Below, piece after piece: positions 44,543 through 53,302 of a stretch of DNA of 64,000 nt. The DNA is from Reichenbachiella ulvae (GTDB lineage: Bacteria > Bacteroidota > Bacteroidia > Cytophagales > Cyclobacteriaceae). Location of the stretch: assembly GCF_025833875.1 (NCBI RefSeq), contig NZ_JAOYOD010000001.1:1984001-2048000 (forward strand), in the 5' to 3' direction. Each line of letters starts with the position of its first letter. The first letter of the stretch is position 1. Below the pieces are notes generated by a model. That model saw only the letters and a program-made list of their open reading frames with translations, was not told the DNA's origin and did not search any database. A program made the translations under genes and the position numbers.

Positions 44543-46975
44543 TTATAAAGTTTCAACTAAATTTTCTTTTTGTGTTAATTCGTCTTTTTGCAAGTCTTCC
44601 CATTGGCAGTCTCGGATGTATCGGTGGCTTATCTGGCCATGATCATCCAGTACCATCAGGTTGATCCATTGGTGATCGCAGAGCTCCTTCACATTGGCAT
44701 GTTTGTTCAGCACTTCGTTGATCGCTTCTATTGGCGCTTCGATGATTACATTGAGTCGAAGGGGCTGGTGTTGATACTGCGTCCCGTCGTGGATGGACTG
44801 AAAGGGAAGCCCTATGCGCAAATCCCCTTTGGCACCTTCCAGGACTCCAAAACCTCCTGTCACATTGTGCAGGGTTTTGTTTCCTGCTCCCAGGCGTTTG
44901 TTATCCACCGTGCTGGCATAGTACTGCAGATTGATCCAACTGGTGACGATCATAGGTGCCGTCATAATGGCCTCCAGTACCTTGTAGCCTTCATCGTTTT
45001 GGTGCTGATAAGAATGCAGAAAAGCTCGGCCCTCCAGATTGATTCCTTTGGTTCTCTCCCGTGGAGCAATGACGAAGGAACTACAACCGGCCAGTCCCCA
45101 TTCAGGTCTTACCTGAGACCAGTCCTTGGCTCTATCCATGATAGCATCTGCCTGTTTGATCCCAAAGCGCTCGGATCGGTTCTTTCTGGCCAGCGCACTT
45201 GCTTTGACCAGTGCGTCTTTGACTTCCAGGTACTCATGGTGGTGGGTGGCAGGGATGGAATTTTCGTCTATCACCGTGATCTCATCTGTCGTCGTATTGT
45301 GCAGGCATGCCATAAAATAGGTGTCCTCAGGTATTTCTATCCCGGAGTCCTGCAGTGCACTGCGCACCTCCCGATCATTCAGTATCAATTGGGCTGTGAT
45401 GGCGTTTACCTCACCAGAATTCCCTCCGCAGGCGCCACAGTCCAGGCCCGAAGCATGGGGGTTGTTTACGCTGGATGCGCCATGTCCGGTGATCAAAACC
45501 AGAGGAGCAAAGTTTTGGGTCAGTCCCATGGCGTTCAGGGCCGATTGGGCCATTTTCACCCGGTCCTCAAAAGGAATACCTGCGAGCTCCAGTCTTCCCT
45601 TGCCAGACAGCAGACTACCAAACTCCTTTTCTTTAGGATCATGAATGGGGCGTGTCCATCCCAGGGAGTCGCTGATCAGCTTAGGCAGGTAAAACAATCC
45701 CACGGGACTTACAAAACTGAAGGAACTACCCGATCCGGACTTGAACTTGGACCAGGCCACTTCTAGTTTCCCAGATAGCAATCTGGACTTCTGCTCTTTG
45801 GCCAGGTCTTTTTCCTCGGCAGTAGTCTCGTGCACCTGCGGTCCAGAGGGTATCAGTACGGGGCATTGATTTCTACCATCTGCATGATTGATCGGCTTGT
45901 ATTTGATAGGGAATCCAAAAAAGCCTGCGAAACCGATGGTTTCTATTCGATCATTGACTGCCTCGAGATTTCGGCGATACACCTCCGAGCGCACATCGAT
46001 ACAAAATACCATTTGGGCCTGAGGTCTGTCCGACGTTTTCGCTTCAGCATTCGAAGCAGTGGCAAATTTCTCAGCCAGTTGGCGCTGATGTGCCCAGTCG
46101 AAGGCATCCTGCAGCACAGATTTGGACACCAGGTTTTTATTGATTCGGAATCCCTCCAGGGCATCCTCCAGATTGTCCAGGGCTCTTTCCCAACTGGATT
46201 TCAGCTTTGGCTGGGAGGACAGCAGGGACAGTTCCCAACCCATCAATATCGCGAGCAGGGACTGGAGATGTTTGCCTTCTCCTCCATACAGGTTGTTTTG
46301 CCAATCTTGCCCTGCGCAGTAGGAGGACCAGCCGATCATCTGCATCAATAGGGCATGCAAGTAGGCCTCTACTGATGCCTCGGGTATGCTCAGTTTTTCC
46401 AATCCATATAGGATGGTCGATATCGGGTCATCCGGTAGCGACTTGACTTCCTTTCTGAAGGTTTTCATTCCTTTCAGCTCTGGCATCAAATCTATCTCTG
46501 CTTCGTTCTTCCACTGGCTGTAGAGCTGCTGAGCAGATCCCTGGTTCATCTGACGCTTACTAAAATAGACCGACAGCCAGTGAGAAGTATGGTCTATCAT
46601 GATTTCAGAGAGTTCCGTCTCCAATTCAGCTTCGGCCACACTCATCAAGGTAAACTTTCGCTTCTCCCCTTCTGCTTCTACCTGATCCAATTGATTCAAA
46701 AATTCATCGACAGAAAGTTTCAGCGACTTTTCCGTCAGTGCATTTTTAATATCCGCGTGGGTGATTTCACCTCTCTCAATTTTCTCCAGATAAAACGGGA
46801 TAGGCATGTAAAGCTGCACCCCTCCTCTTTCGTTCATCGTTTGTGCGGCCTGCTCAAAGGTCATGTCCGACAAACCCAGATAGGGATTGACCGCTACACT
46901 GTTGTCGAGGGGCCAAGCGGGCGCTATTCTGCTACAGGCCTTTTCGATTTTGGCCTGGATTTGTGCTTTGTTCAT
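44543..46975 (-). CDS. dabA: DabA, inorganic-carbon accumulation subunit (DUF2309)
   Basis: An 810-residue protein of the DabA/DUF2309 family, related to beta-carbonic anhydrases. The zinc-site pattern is visible: CIDVRSE (Cys and Asp) near 330 and, further on, ITGHGASS with SGLDCGACGG (His and Cys). The N-terminus APAWPLDNSVAVNPYLGL is characteristic. DAB complexes concentrate bicarbonate/CO2 using the cation gradient through DabB. The ATG at 46975 is chosen because the longer frame would run through the dabB end. It follows dabB by 22 bp, so it is one operon. Confidence 0.9.
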   Translation of the reverse strand: MNKAQIQAKIEKACSRIAPAWPLDNSVAVNPYLGLSDMTFEQAAQTMNERGGVQLYMPIPFYLEKIERGEITHADIKNALTEKSLKLSVDEFLNQLDQVEAEGEKRKFTLMSVAEAELETELSEIMIDHTSHWLSVYFSKRQMNQGSAQQLYSQWKNEAEIDLMPELKGMKTFRKEVKSLPDDPISTILYGLEKLSIPEASVEAYLHALLMQMIGWSSYCAGQDWQNNLYGGEGKHLQSLLAILMGWELSLLSSQPKLKSSWERALDNLEDALEGFRINKNLVSKSVLQDAFDWAHQRQLAEKFATASNAEAKTSDRPQAQMVFCIDVRSEVYRRNLEAVNDRIETIGFAGFFGFPIKYKPINHADGRNQCPVLIPSGPQVHETTAEEKDLAKEQKSRLLSGKLEVAWSKFKSGSGSSFSFVSPVGLFYLPKLISDSLGWTRPIHDPKEKEFGSLLSGKGRLELAGIPFEDRVKMAQSALNAMGLTQNFAPLVLITGHGASSVNNPHASGLDCGACGGNSGEVNAITAQLILNDREVRSALQDSGIEIPEDTYFMACLHNTTTDEITVIDENSIPATHHHEYLEVKDALVKASALARKNRSERFGIKQADAIMDRAKDWSQVRPEWGLAGCSSFVIAPRERTKGINLEGRAFLHSYQHQNDEGYKVLEAIMTAPMIVTSWINLQYYASTVDNKRLGAGNKTLHNVTGGFGVLEGAKGDLRIGLPFQSIHDGTQYQHQPLRLNVIIEAPIEAINEVLNKHANVKELCDHQWINLMVLDDHGQISHRYIRDCQWEDLQKDELTQKENLVETL

Positions 46976-46997
46976 ACTTGTGGTTTTAGGATTGATT

Positions 46998-48545
46998 CTA
47001 CTTAGATAATTTTTGGTTGACCGTACTGAATGCACGATCCAGGAGGACGTGCAGGTAAAAACCGTTACGTCTATGGGTTTCCCATTTGAATTTGATCTCT
47101 TGTTTTCCATCTATCAGCATCGGCACAAATACGGTCGCTACATACAGGATCAGAATGCTGATGCTTATGGACTTCATCAGTACGCCAGGGGCATAGGTCT
47201 CTGGGATCTGGCTGGCAATCGCCACCTCTACGCCATGCTCGAACGTAAAGAAGGACAGCAACACCCCCGCGGACAGCGCCACGCTTTTCAGCAAGGTGGT
47301 CAGGCCATTGTCCAGAGAAGTGGTTTTAGCCAGGTAGGACGACACTCCTGTGATGATGATGGCGCCCAGTACTACCTTTTGGAAGTGTTGGAACTGAACG
47401 CCTCCCCACAACTCGGCAATCACCAGATACATCGCGCAGGTCATCAAAAACCCTACAAGGATGTTCAAAGCCGTGGGCTGGAGCTGATGGTTGCCCTTCA
47501 GCTGCTTCAATCGGTGATAGTCGATGGCACTGCCCGAGGAGAGAAAGGAATGTGCTTTGTAGAAAGAGTGGGCGATCAAATGAAGCAAAGAGGCCGAGTA
47601 AAGTCCCATGCCGCACATCATCAGGCTAAAGCCCATGTGTCCAATACTGGAATAAGCCAGGCTCGTTTTGACAGCTGGTTGGGAGGGAAAAACGATCGTC
47701 CCATAAAGCGCGGTGATCCCACCTAGTGCCAGCAGAATAACAGGCCCTACAGTCACTGCCTCCATCAGATAGGCAAATCGGATGATCAAAAATGGTCCCG
47801 CATTGAGCAAGCCTGCATGAAGTAGCGCCGAGACGGGTGTAGGCGCCTCCATCACATCCAGAATCCAGCTATGGAAGGGGATCTGAACAGATTTGATCAT
47901 GGCAGCCATGACGATAAACACCCCTGCCAATTCCAGATTGGCGGAAATAGCAGACAACTCTTTCAAATCCTGAAATATACCTTCCAACTGTACCGTTCCG
48001 AATTCTATATAGAGCAGCGAGAATCCTACTGCAAGTGACAGATCACTCAATCGAGCCACTACGAATTTTTTCTTGACTGCACGCTGTGTCTCTTTTCTTT
48101 CCTTGAAATGCAGGATCAGATATTGCAGACTGACACTAGTCGCCACCCAGCAGACAAACAAATTGACCACACTCCCAGACACGACCAGCAACTGCACCAA
48201 CGCGATGGTCAAAAGCAGTTTTTGCACGAATACCAGTTGTCTTGGATCGCCTTCCAGGTAATTTTGGCTGAATCGAGACACCACCAAACCTATGATAGAA
48301 ACCATCAAAAGCATGGAGACACTGAGGGTATCGAATCTGAATGAGACCAGCTCCCATCCGATCGTCAATCTATCCGTCTGGGCATTCACGATCAGGTAGA
48401 TCAGCACAGACAGAGCTGCCGCCGTGGTTAGACCTAAAACCATTTTCCCAGATTTGATAGCCATGCGGGCCTTTCGTGAACTGACTGCCAACACCACCAT
48501 GATCAGGGGGAGGCTTGCAATTAAGAACAATAAGTTTTGAGACAT
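46998..48545 (-). CDS. dabB: DabB, NuoL/MrpA-like membrane subunit
   Basis: A 515-residue inner-membrane protein of the proton-conducting antiporter family, with about 13 helices. Key stretches include HSWILDVMEAPTPVSALLHA near 230-250 and KTSLAYSSIGHMGFSLMMCG near 300. As DabB it drives DabA by passing cations inward. The ATG at 48545 is chosen over a TTG at 48563, because that TTG is part of a TAGGTTTG -7 element. Confidence 0.88.
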   Translation of the reverse strand: MSQNLLFLIASLPLIMVVLAVSSRKARMAIKSGKMVLGLTTAAALSVLIYLIVNAQTDRLTIGWELVSFRFDTLSVSMLLMVSIIGLVVSRFSQNYLEGDPRQLVFVQKLLLTIALVQLLVVSGSVVNLFVCWVATSVSLQYLILHFKERKETQRAVKKKFVVARLSDLSLAVGFSLLYIEFGTVQLEGIFQDLKELSAISANLELAGVFIVMAAMIKSVQIPFHSWILDVMEAPTPVSALLHAGLLNAGPFLIIRFAYLMEAVTVGPVILLALGGITALYGTIVFPSQPAVKTSLAYSSIGHMGFSLMMCGMGLYSASLLHLIAHSFYKAHSFLSSGSAIDYHRLKQLKGNHQLQPTALNILVGFLMTCAMYLVIAELWGGVQFQHFQKVVLGAIIITGVSSYLAKTTSLDNGLTTLLKSVALSAGVLLSFFTFEHGVEVAIASQIPETYAPGVLMKSISISILILYVATVFVPMLIDGKQEIKFKWETHRRNGFYLHVLLDRAFSTVNQKLSK

Positions 48546-48560
48546 GTTTAGTTTTTTTTG

Positions 48561-48568
48561 CAAACCTA
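48561..48568 (-). promoter_or_regulatory. -7 promoter element of the dab operon
   Basis: CAAACCTA, i.e. TAGGTTTG on the minus strand, an exact TAnnTTTG match 16 bp upstream of the dabB ATG. No TTG at the usual -33 spacing, which suggests activation by the divergent LysR protein. Confidence 0.45.
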
Positions 48569-48626
48569 TGGACAGTATTTGATAAGTTTTTATTTATGTT
48601 TAATATCATAATCATAACGTTTATTT

Positions 48627-49520
48627 ATGAACTATACATTGAACCAGCTGAGAGTCTTCCGTAAAGTGGTGGAAACCAAGAGTATAACTAAGGCGGCAGA
48701 AGAGCTATTTATGACCCAACCAGCGGTATCTATCCAGCTAAAAAATTTTCAAGATCAGTTTGATATTCCTTTGACAGAGCTAAAAGGAAGGAAAATTCAG
48801 GTCACAGATTTCGGAATGGAGATCGCTTCCATCACCGAAAAAGCCTTGGATCAGTTGGTCAACCTGCAGTACAAAACCAAGGAATACCAGGGGGTGGTAA
48901 CGGGTAAACTGAAGATGTCTGCCGCCTCTACTGGCAAGTATGTCATACCCTTTTTCCTGTCTCAATTTCTGGACAATTATCCGGGGATAGACCTGATGCT
49001 GGACGTGACAAACAAGTCACAAGTAGTGGAAGCATTAAAAAACAAAGAAATTGATTTTGCGGTGGTGTCGGTATTGCCAGAAGAGATCGAGGTGGAAGAG
49101 GAAAAACTGATAGAGAACAAGCTGTACCTGATCAACCATGAGCCGGAGATCAACAGATCCAAACCCCAGATCTTTAGGGAAAAGGGCTCAGCCACCCGAG
49201 CAGAAATGGAAAAATACTTCAAGAACAAGAGCAATAGAGAAAGAGGCAGACTGGAGCTCACCTCCAATGAAGCAGTGAAACAAGCGGTAGTTGCAGGCAT
49301 CGGTAGTTCGATACTCCCCTTGATTGGAATCAAAAATGAGTTGATCAATGGAGACCTGCATATCGTAGAACGTAAAGGTCTACCCATCACCACTACCTGG
49401 CGGATCATCTGGCTAAAAGAAAAGCAACTGAGCCCCGCGGCAGAAGCCTATCTCCACTTCATCCGAGAGCACAAAGAAGAAATCCTGCATCAAAGTTTCG
49501 AGTGGTATTTGAATTATTGA
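48627..49520 (+). CDS. LysR-family regulator, CbbR/CmpR-like, of the dab operon
   Basis: A 297-residue regulator. N-terminal winged helix LNQLRVFRKVVETKSITKAA with EELFMTQPAVSIQLK, then a substrate-binding domain from about 90 (TGKLKMSAASTGKYVIPFFL). It is divergent from dabBA across 81 bp. CbbR/CmpR regulators of CO2-fixation and bicarbonate-uptake genes belong to this group, so control of dab by CO2 status is likely; this is inference from placement. Confidence 0.85.
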   Translation: MNYTLNQLRVFRKVVETKSITKAAEELFMTQPAVSIQLKNFQDQFDIPLTELKGRKIQVTDFGMEIASITEKALDQLVNLQYKTKEYQGVVTGKLKMSAASTGKYVIPFFLSQFLDNYPGIDLMLDVTNKSQVVEALKNKEIDFAVVSVLPEEIEVEEEKLIENKLYLINHEPEINRSKPQIFREKGSATRAEMEKYFKNKSNRERGRLELTSNEAVKQAVVAGIGSSILPLIGIKNELINGDLHIVERKGLPITTTWRIIWLKEKQLSPAAEAYLHFIREHKEEILHQSFEWYLNY

Positions 49521-49596
49521 TCGGGCTGGGATTTGATGAGCCAAGCCTTTTCAGCGTTCGATATTCATCATTCGACATTCGTAATTTCTGAGGGTA

Positions 49597-49669
49597 CCCC
49601 TCTGGTCTTAGCGTCCGCTAAGATCCTTTTTAATAAATAGAGCGCCTGCCTGTCCTGCTAGGCATGTCC
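49597..49669. repeat. Dispersed palindromic repeat R1, copy 2 (inverted)
   Basis: Carries CCCCTCTGGTCTTAGCGTCC and GCGCCTGCCTGTCCTGCTAG, the reverse complement of the parts of the element at 40017-40090, in matching order. The 314-bp gap around it has no gene; further inverted text (TTTCCGAAT 49715 / ATTCGGAAA 49817) lies to its right. Confidence 0.6.
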
Positions 49670-49834
49670 ACTCAAGCATCACACTAAGCCCTCTTCCTCT
49701 CCCGCTCAGTCACATTTCCGAATCCGACTGAAACCTTAAGGGCATTCGTGTACGACCGACATGGCGGGTGAAATGTCAAAAAATATGCGATCGCAAGGCA
49801 GTTGTTATCGAGTAGAATTCGGAAACAGAAAGGT

Positions 49835-50146
49835 TCAAAGAAATGACATTTCCAAAAAGATTATTGCTACTAAAACGAACAAAGCAACATTCCAAACACC
49901 TGAAATCAACAATACTAGAACACCAATTAAAATATAAATCAATCGAAATCTTGACACCTTTCTAACTGCTTCAACAATTTTATTAATACCATTTTTCACT
50001 CCGTAAGAATAAAACAGAGTTACAAGAAAAATAAGCACGAAACTAGCAACAAGATAATTCAGCAATACATACCCTTCACTCAAACCAAGAACAAGAAGTA
50101 CTATTCCAATCACAATACAATATGTATAAACAATAATCTTGAACAT
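49835..50146 (-). CDS. Small hydrophobic membrane protein, unknown
   Basis: A 103-residue protein with about four membrane segments (IVIGIVLLVLGLSEGYVLL, VASFVLIFLVTLFYS, IYILIGVLVLLISG, VALFVLVAIIFLEM). No family recognised. Isolated between the R1 repeat and the tRNA-fragment attachment region; AT-rich. Confidence 0.45.
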   Translation of the reverse strand: MFKIIVYTYCIVIGIVLLVLGLSEGYVLLNYLVASFVLIFLVTLFYSYGVKNGINKIVEAVRKVSRFRLIYILIGVLVLLISGVWNVALFVLVAIIFLEMSFL

Positions 50147-50389
50147 AATTAGTCAATTCGATCCAGTAGAATTCCTAATACTACCATCATTATTTAATTT
50201 ATTCCTTTCTAGACGATGTAATGCACCTAGAGGTCTATTCAATAAATATGAATCCTTTCCACTTGGTTATATTGGGAAATGCTATTAAAAGGAAAAACAG
50301 ACTGTTATATACCCCCTTTCTATCTACTCTCATGTTAACCTTATCCATGGGTCCATAAAGTTTTAGAGGAATAATTCAGTAATAAAGAA
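50147..50389. other. AT-rich stretch without a gene
   Basis: No reading frame or structured element supported in this stretch left of the attachment site. Confidence 0.4.
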
Positions 50390-50422
50390 AAAGCCTTGTA
50401 AATCAATGATTTACAAGGCTTT
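50390..50422. terminator. Strong bidirectional hairpin next to the tRNA fragment
   Basis: A 16-bp perfect stem AAAGCCTTGTAAATCA (50390-50405)/TGATTTACAAGGCTTT (50407-50422). This is the usual form of a tRNA-gene terminator, duplicated or carried along with the attachment site. Confidence 0.75.
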
Positions 50423-50434
50423 AATTTTAAATCA

Positions 50435-50456
50435 GTACCCAGGGCCGGACTCGAAC
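50435..50456 (-). other. tRNA 3'-end fragment, probable att site
   Basis: On the minus strand GTTCGAGTCCGGCCCTGGGT followed by AC: T-loop TTCGAGT, the 3' half of a T-stem (CCGGC), acceptor 3' strand and discriminator. The sequence before it does not complete the T-stem or the rest of a tRNA, so only the end is present. Such fragments mark the integration site of tRNA-targeting elements, and a recombinase gene lies 167 bp away. Confidence 0.6.
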
Positions 50457-50591
50457 TAAAATACACAAACACACCATAAAACACATTATAATACATTTAA
50501 AGGCTGTTTTACTTAAGTGAAGAAAATATAAAAACAACAAAAAACGCATAAAACCGTGACCTATACCGTGACCCATTCTGATTTTATTTCC

Positions 50592-50599
50592 TACATTTG
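50592..50599 (+). promoter_or_regulatory. -7 promoter element of the recombinase gene
   Basis: TACATTTG, an exact TAnnTTTG match 24 bp before the ATG at 50624. The in-frame TTG at 50597 is part of it. Confidence 0.45.
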
Positions 50600-50623
50600 A
50601 ATGACCAAACATCAACTAATGCT

Positions 50624-51895
50624 ATGCCAAGTATCACAGTCATTCTTAGAAACAACAAGAGCAACTCAAAGGGAGAATGCACCATCTATATTAAATACAG
50701 ACACAAAGAAACTGTCACTAACATAAGTACTGGGATACGAGTATTACCCAACCATTGGAATGAATCAAAACAGAAAGTCAACTCTATTTCGGGAATTAGA
50801 AAATCAAAGCGAAACGAAGAGGCACTAAAAGAACGAGAAAAATCAGACCTCTATGCCAATTCCTGTATTGAAAAAATCAAGATGGAGATCTCAAGTATTT
50901 CTAGACGTTTGCAACACGATGGTATTGACCCCATAGCACCAGTTGTAAAAGAAGAATTTACTCGAAAAACAACTGCTCCAAAAGAAAAGAAAGAAACCGA
51001 TTTGATAAAGCTTTTCGATTCATTCATTCAAAATTCGAACAAAAGTGATAGTACTAAAAAGAAGTATGGAACTGCCAAGTATCACTTAGAAACGTTCGCA
51101 AAGCACAAGAAAAAGAAGCTCACTGTAAAATCAATTGATTTTAAATTCTATGAGGAGTTTACTCACTATCTTTACAATACTTTCAAAAAACCTGATAATA
51201 CAAAAGGACTTGCTGATAATACAGTAGTCTCTTCAATTAAAAACTTTAAAGTTTTTCTGACCTACTTACAGAATTTCGGATACGACTTTAGCCACATCAT
51301 CCCTCACCTCAAGATATCTTATCAGGACACTACCATCTATTATCTAACCGAAGAGGAAATTCAAAAGCTATACAATCATCAATTCAAGAAAAAGAAACTC
51401 GAAAAAATCAGAGATGTGTTTGTTCTTAATTGCTATTTAGGGTTAAGGTATTCCGATCTTAAAAGACTAAACAAGGGGCATATAGTCGATGGAGCGATAA
51501 TAATGAGGGCCTATAAAACACTTAAGGATATACATGTAACAATTACACCTACTGTGAAAGAAATATTAGAAAAGTATGAATACGAACTCCCCTTACTTTC
51601 AGAGCAGAAGATGAATGAACATATAAAGACGGCCTGTAAGGAAGCAGGAATCGACCAACCAGTAGAAAGAATTAGCACCTCCTCTGGTAACAAAACTTAC
51701 AATCAAGTCCCCAAATATGAAGTCATAACCAACCATGTGGCCATAAAGACCTTTATTTCACTTTGTTCCAAAAAGAATATCCATCCTAAAACTGTATCTT
51801 TTATGACTGGCAAAACAGTCAAGGTAATCATGAAACACTATTTAGGCATGGATGAAAAAAGTGTAGATGATCAGATGAAGAAGGCTTTTGGTTAA
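50624..51895 (+). CDS. Tyrosine recombinase/integrase with substituted catalytic residues
   Basis: A 423-residue protein with an N-terminal arm-binding domain (ITVILRNNKSNSKGECTIYI), a SAM-like core-binding domain about 125-230, and a catalytic domain from about 245. The first catalytic Arg is present (NCYLGLRYSDLKRL) and the final Tyr too (VIMKHYLGM). The HxxR box reads NHVAIKTF, with Ile in place of Arg, and the GH box reads TGKTVK, with Lys in place of His. Other Bacteroidota integrases keep HTARRTF and GHK. It may be inactive or an atypical subgroup. It is the mobile-element marker beside the tRNA fragment. Confidence 0.82.
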   Translation: MPSITVILRNNKSNSKGECTIYIKYRHKETVTNISTGIRVLPNHWNESKQKVNSISGIRKSKRNEEALKEREKSDLYANSCIEKIKMEISSISRRLQHDGIDPIAPVVKEEFTRKTTAPKEKKETDLIKLFDSFIQNSNKSDSTKKKYGTAKYHLETFAKHKKKKLTVKSIDFKFYEEFTHYLYNTFKKPDNTKGLADNTVVSSIKNFKVFLTYLQNFGYDFSHIIPHLKISYQDTTIYYLTEEEIQKLYNHQFKKKKLEKIRDVFVLNCYLGLRYSDLKRLNKGHIVDGAIIMRAYKTLKDIHVTITPTVKEILEKYEYELPLLSEQKMNEHIKTACKEAGIDQPVERISTSSGNKTYNQVPKYEVITNHVAIKTFISLCSKKNIHPKTVSFMTGKTVKVIMKHYLGMDEKSVDDQMKKAFG

Positions 51896-51927
51896 CCATT
51901 GAACAGCTTTCGATCCCCGCCAGGGAT

Positions 51928-51971
51928 TTTTATCTATTTATTTTACAGTTACTAGCAATAAATAGATAAAA
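51928..51971. terminator. AT-rich 15-bp inverted repeat after the recombinase
   Basis: TTTTATCTATTTATT (51928-51942) and its exact complement (51957-51971), 14-bp loop. Either a terminator for the recombinase gene or a protein-binding site. Confidence 0.5.
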
Positions 51972-52044
51972 CAAATTGTAAAACATTTTTCTTCAGCTTT
52001 TAGCAAATCTTAGTGGGACTTATTTAATATCCCCTTACATCACA

Positions 52045-52077
52045 TAGAATAGCCCAGCCTATTGCTGGGCTATTCTA
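52045..52077. terminator. Terminator of the rhamnose-uronate operon
   Basis: A 14-bp perfect stem TAGAATAGCCCAGC (52045-52058)/GCTGGGCTATTCTA (52064-52077), loop CTATT, 22 bp past the uxuA stop. Confidence 0.85.
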
Positions 52078-52098
52078 CAGCATCTTATTCAAAAGGAT

Positions 52099-53283
52099 CT
52101 AATCTTTACTTCGTCTGATCCCTAGTTCCAGCCCTCTTAACTCAGCCAATCCTCTCAAACGACCAATGGCAGAATAACCAGGATTGGTCTTTTTGCTGAG
52201 ATCATCCAGCATCTTATGACCATGATCAGGGCGGAAAGGCATACGCAGATCCTGTCTTCCAGCCTCATGGCGTTTTGCCTGCTCCTCTACCAAAGCTTTC
52301 ATCACACCGTACATATCTACATCACCATCCAAGTGATCAGCCTCATGGAAGTTGCCCTCCGCATCCCTCTTGGTGGCTCGCAGGTGGATGAAGTGAATCC
52401 GGTGACCCAATCGCTCTACCATCCCGACCAGATCATTATCCTCTCGTACACCAAATGATCCTGTGCAATAGGTCAGGCCATTGTTCGGACTATCCACTGC
52501 AGCATATAACTCTTCGATATCCTGTTCGGTGCTCACCACCCTGGGGAGACCCAAAATAGGGAATGGTGGATCATCGGGATGGATACAAAGCAATACGCCT
52601 GCTTCCTCTGCTGCAGGTACGATGGCTGCCAGGAACGCATAGAGGTTTTTCTTTAGTCCTGCTGCATCTATACTGTCATAGGCAGAAAGCACATGCTGAA
52701 ACTGCTCCAGAGTATAGCCTTCTTCTGCACCTGGCAGTCCAGCGATGATGTTGGAGATCAATTGCTCCCTATCTGCCTCAGACATCTGTTTGTAGTACTT
52801 TTCCGCAGCCTGAATTTGCTGATCGCTGTAGGATTCCTTGGCTCCTGGTCTCTCAAGCAGGAACAATTCAAAAGCAGCAAAGGCCGTGGCATCAAAACGA
52901 AGAGCAGTTGATCCGTCTCCAAAGGCATATTCTAAATCCGTTCGTGTCCAGTCTAGAACCGGCATAAAGTTGTAACATACCGTATCTATTCTACACTGTC
53001 CCAGGTTACGGATGCTCTGCTGGTAGTTTTGGATGTAAAGTTCATACTTGCCCGTTCTCTTTTTGATGTCTTCGTGAACAGGTACACTTTCCACTACACT
53101 CCAGGTCAATCCGGCCGCCTCTATCTCTGCTTTTCGCTTCTCGATCTCCTCTATAGGCCATACTTCCCCATTAGGTATATGATGCAGGGCCGTTACGATT
53201 CCAGTAGCACCTGCTTGTTTGATATCTGAGAGGCTCACACCGTCATTAGGGCCGTACCACCTCCAGATCTGTTCTAATTTCAT
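52099..53283 (-). CDS. uxuA: D-mannonate dehydratase UxuA
   Basis: A 394-residue cytosolic enzyme, the same length as E. coli UxuA. It starts [20 protein letters not shown] and carries [29 protein letters not shown], and [11 protein letters not shown] metal/substrate regions. It dehydrates D-mannonate to 2-keto-3-deoxygluconate in hexuronate catabolism. The longer frame would overlap the SDR gene; the ATG at 53283 matches the family start. Last gene of the operon. Uronate isomerase (UxuC) is not in the window. Confidence 0.93.
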   Translation of the reverse strand: MKLEQIWRWYGPNDGVSLSDIKQAGATGIVTALHHIPNGEVWPIEEIEKRKAEIEAAGLTWSVVESVPVHEDIKKRTGKYELYIQNYQQSIRNLGQCRIDTVCYNFMPVLDWTRTDLEYAFGDGSTALRFDATAFAAFELFLLERPGAKESYSDQQIQAAEKYYKQMSEADREQLISNIIAGLPGAEEGYTLEQFQHVLSAYDSIDAAGLKKNLYAFLAAIVPAAEEAGVLLCIHPDDPPFPILGLPRVVSTEQDIEELYAAVDSPNNGLTYCTGSFGVREDNDLVGMVERLGHRIHFIHLRATKRDAEGNFHEADHLDGDVDMYGVMKALVEEQAKRHEAGRQDLRMPFRPDHGHKMLDDLSKKTNPGYSAIGRLRGLAELRGLELGIRRSKD

Positions 53284-53302
53284 TTTTGTCATTGTCTCGA
53301 TA

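Noticed and set aside
44588..45766. 392-codon plus-strand frame opposite dabA
   Set aside because: Antisense shadow of dabA, which has clear family motifs and the operon context.
50435..50456. Complete tRNA gene
   Set aside because: Only the 3' T-loop and acceptor strand are present. Sequence on the 5' side does not pair to form T-stem, anticodon or acceptor arms.
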